From assembly GCA_023419875.1 (NCBI GenBank), contig JAEZXM010000268.1:1-7898 (forward strand): DNA of 7,898 nt. Reading direction: 5' to 3'. The position numbers and the translations under genes are program-made. The notes beneath the pieces were generated by a model. It made no database searches and was not told the DNA's origin. It saw nothing but the letters and a program-made list of their open reading frames with translations. Source of the stretch: Pseudomonadota bacterium. GTDB lineage: Bacteria; Myxococcota; Myxococcia; Myxococcales; Anaeromyxobacteraceae. This document shows positions 7,646-7,898 of the stretch, one piece after another. Position 1 is the first letter of the stretch, and each line of letters begins with the position of its first letter.

Positions 7646-7898
7646 ATGCCCCACCTCCTCCTGCTGCTCCTCTCTGCGACCGCGGTCTCCCCCCGAGGCG
7701 CGGTGGCCAGCGCCCACCCGCTCGCCAGCCAGGCCGCCGCGCAGGTCCTCCGCGAGGGCGGGAACGCGGTTGACGCGGCGGTCGCGGCGGCGTTCGTGCT
7801 CGCGGTCGTGGAGCCGCAGTCCTCGGGGCTCGGGGGCGGCGGCTTCGCCCTCGTCCACCTCGCGCGCGAGGGTCGGACGGCCGCGCTCGACTTCCGCG
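7646..7898 (+). CDS. ggt: Gamma-glutamyltransferase, N-terminal fragment
   Basis: Rightward gene running off the window; 84 whole codons are visible. After a hydrophobic start (MPHLLLLLLSATAVS), which looks like a short signal peptide although it lacks a basic residue before the core, the family signature follows: AVASAHPLASQAAAQVLREG (19-38), GGNAVDAAVAAAF (38-50), VVEPQSSGLGGGGF (55-68) and ALDFR at the edge. Known members are exported Ntn-hydrolases that cut themselves into two subunits at a threonine, and transfer or hydrolyse gamma-glutamyl groups of glutathione and similar compounds. The self-cleavage site and catalytic Thr lie beyond the window, so activity cannot be judged. ATG 7646 is the best start; no Shine-Dalgarno precedes it, and a TACACT element ends 6 nt before it, which would suit a leaderless transcript. 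Fusion or truncation cannot be excluded from this fragment. Confidence 0.9.
   Translation, partial: MPHLLLLLLSATAVSPRGAVASAHPLASQAAAQVLREGGNAVDAAVAAAFVLAVVEPQSSGLGGGGFALVHLAREGRTAALDFR

Overview
The window is about 7.9 kb of very GC-rich DNA with strong G/C bias at third codon positions. It looks like an ordinary chromosomal segment of a deltaproteobacterial or myxobacterial lineage. The gene content and the style of the proteins fit Anaeromyxobacter or a close relative best, but this is an impression from the sequence and not a database match. There is no sign of a plasmid, phage, insertion sequence, CRISPR array, tRNA or rRNA.

Layout, left to right. A 5' fragment of an RNA 2',3'-cyclic phosphodiesterase gene (thpR) runs leftwards off the edge (417 to 1). 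Divergent from it, after 92 bp, is a soluble GAF-type sensor histidine kinase (510-1781, +). It meets a methyl-accepting chemotaxis-type protein head-on (1786-2850, -) with only 4 bp between the two stop codons. Then come three leftward genes in close order: an EHN-type epoxide hydrolase (3009-4136), glmS (4161-5996) and glmU (6019-7500). The glmU-glmS gap is 22 bp and the glmS-epoxide hydrolase gap is 24 bp, so they probably form one transcription unit glmU > glmS > epoxide hydrolase. A GC hairpin follows directly after the last stop. A divergent gamma-glutamyltransferase gene starts at 7646 (+) and leaves the window at the right edge.

Function. GlmS makes glucosamine-6-phosphate from fructose-6-phosphate and glutamine. 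GlmU turns glucosamine-1-phosphate into UDP-GlcNAc for peptidoglycan and lipopolysaccharide. The intermediate enzyme GlmM is not in the window. The gamma-glutamyltransferase acts on glutathione and other gamma-glutamyl compounds. The kinase and the chemotaxis-type protein are two signalling genes without visible partners: no receiver, CheA or CheW gene is present.

I did not find a convincing new biological system. The most interesting points are the chemotaxis-type protein, whose hairpin tip has lost the residues usually needed to contact CheA and CheW, the epoxide hydrolase at the end of a cell-wall precursor operon, and a short set of ACGGGG repeats upstream of the chemotaxis-type gene. Many long overlapping open frames exist in this GC-rich DNA and are treated as shadows.
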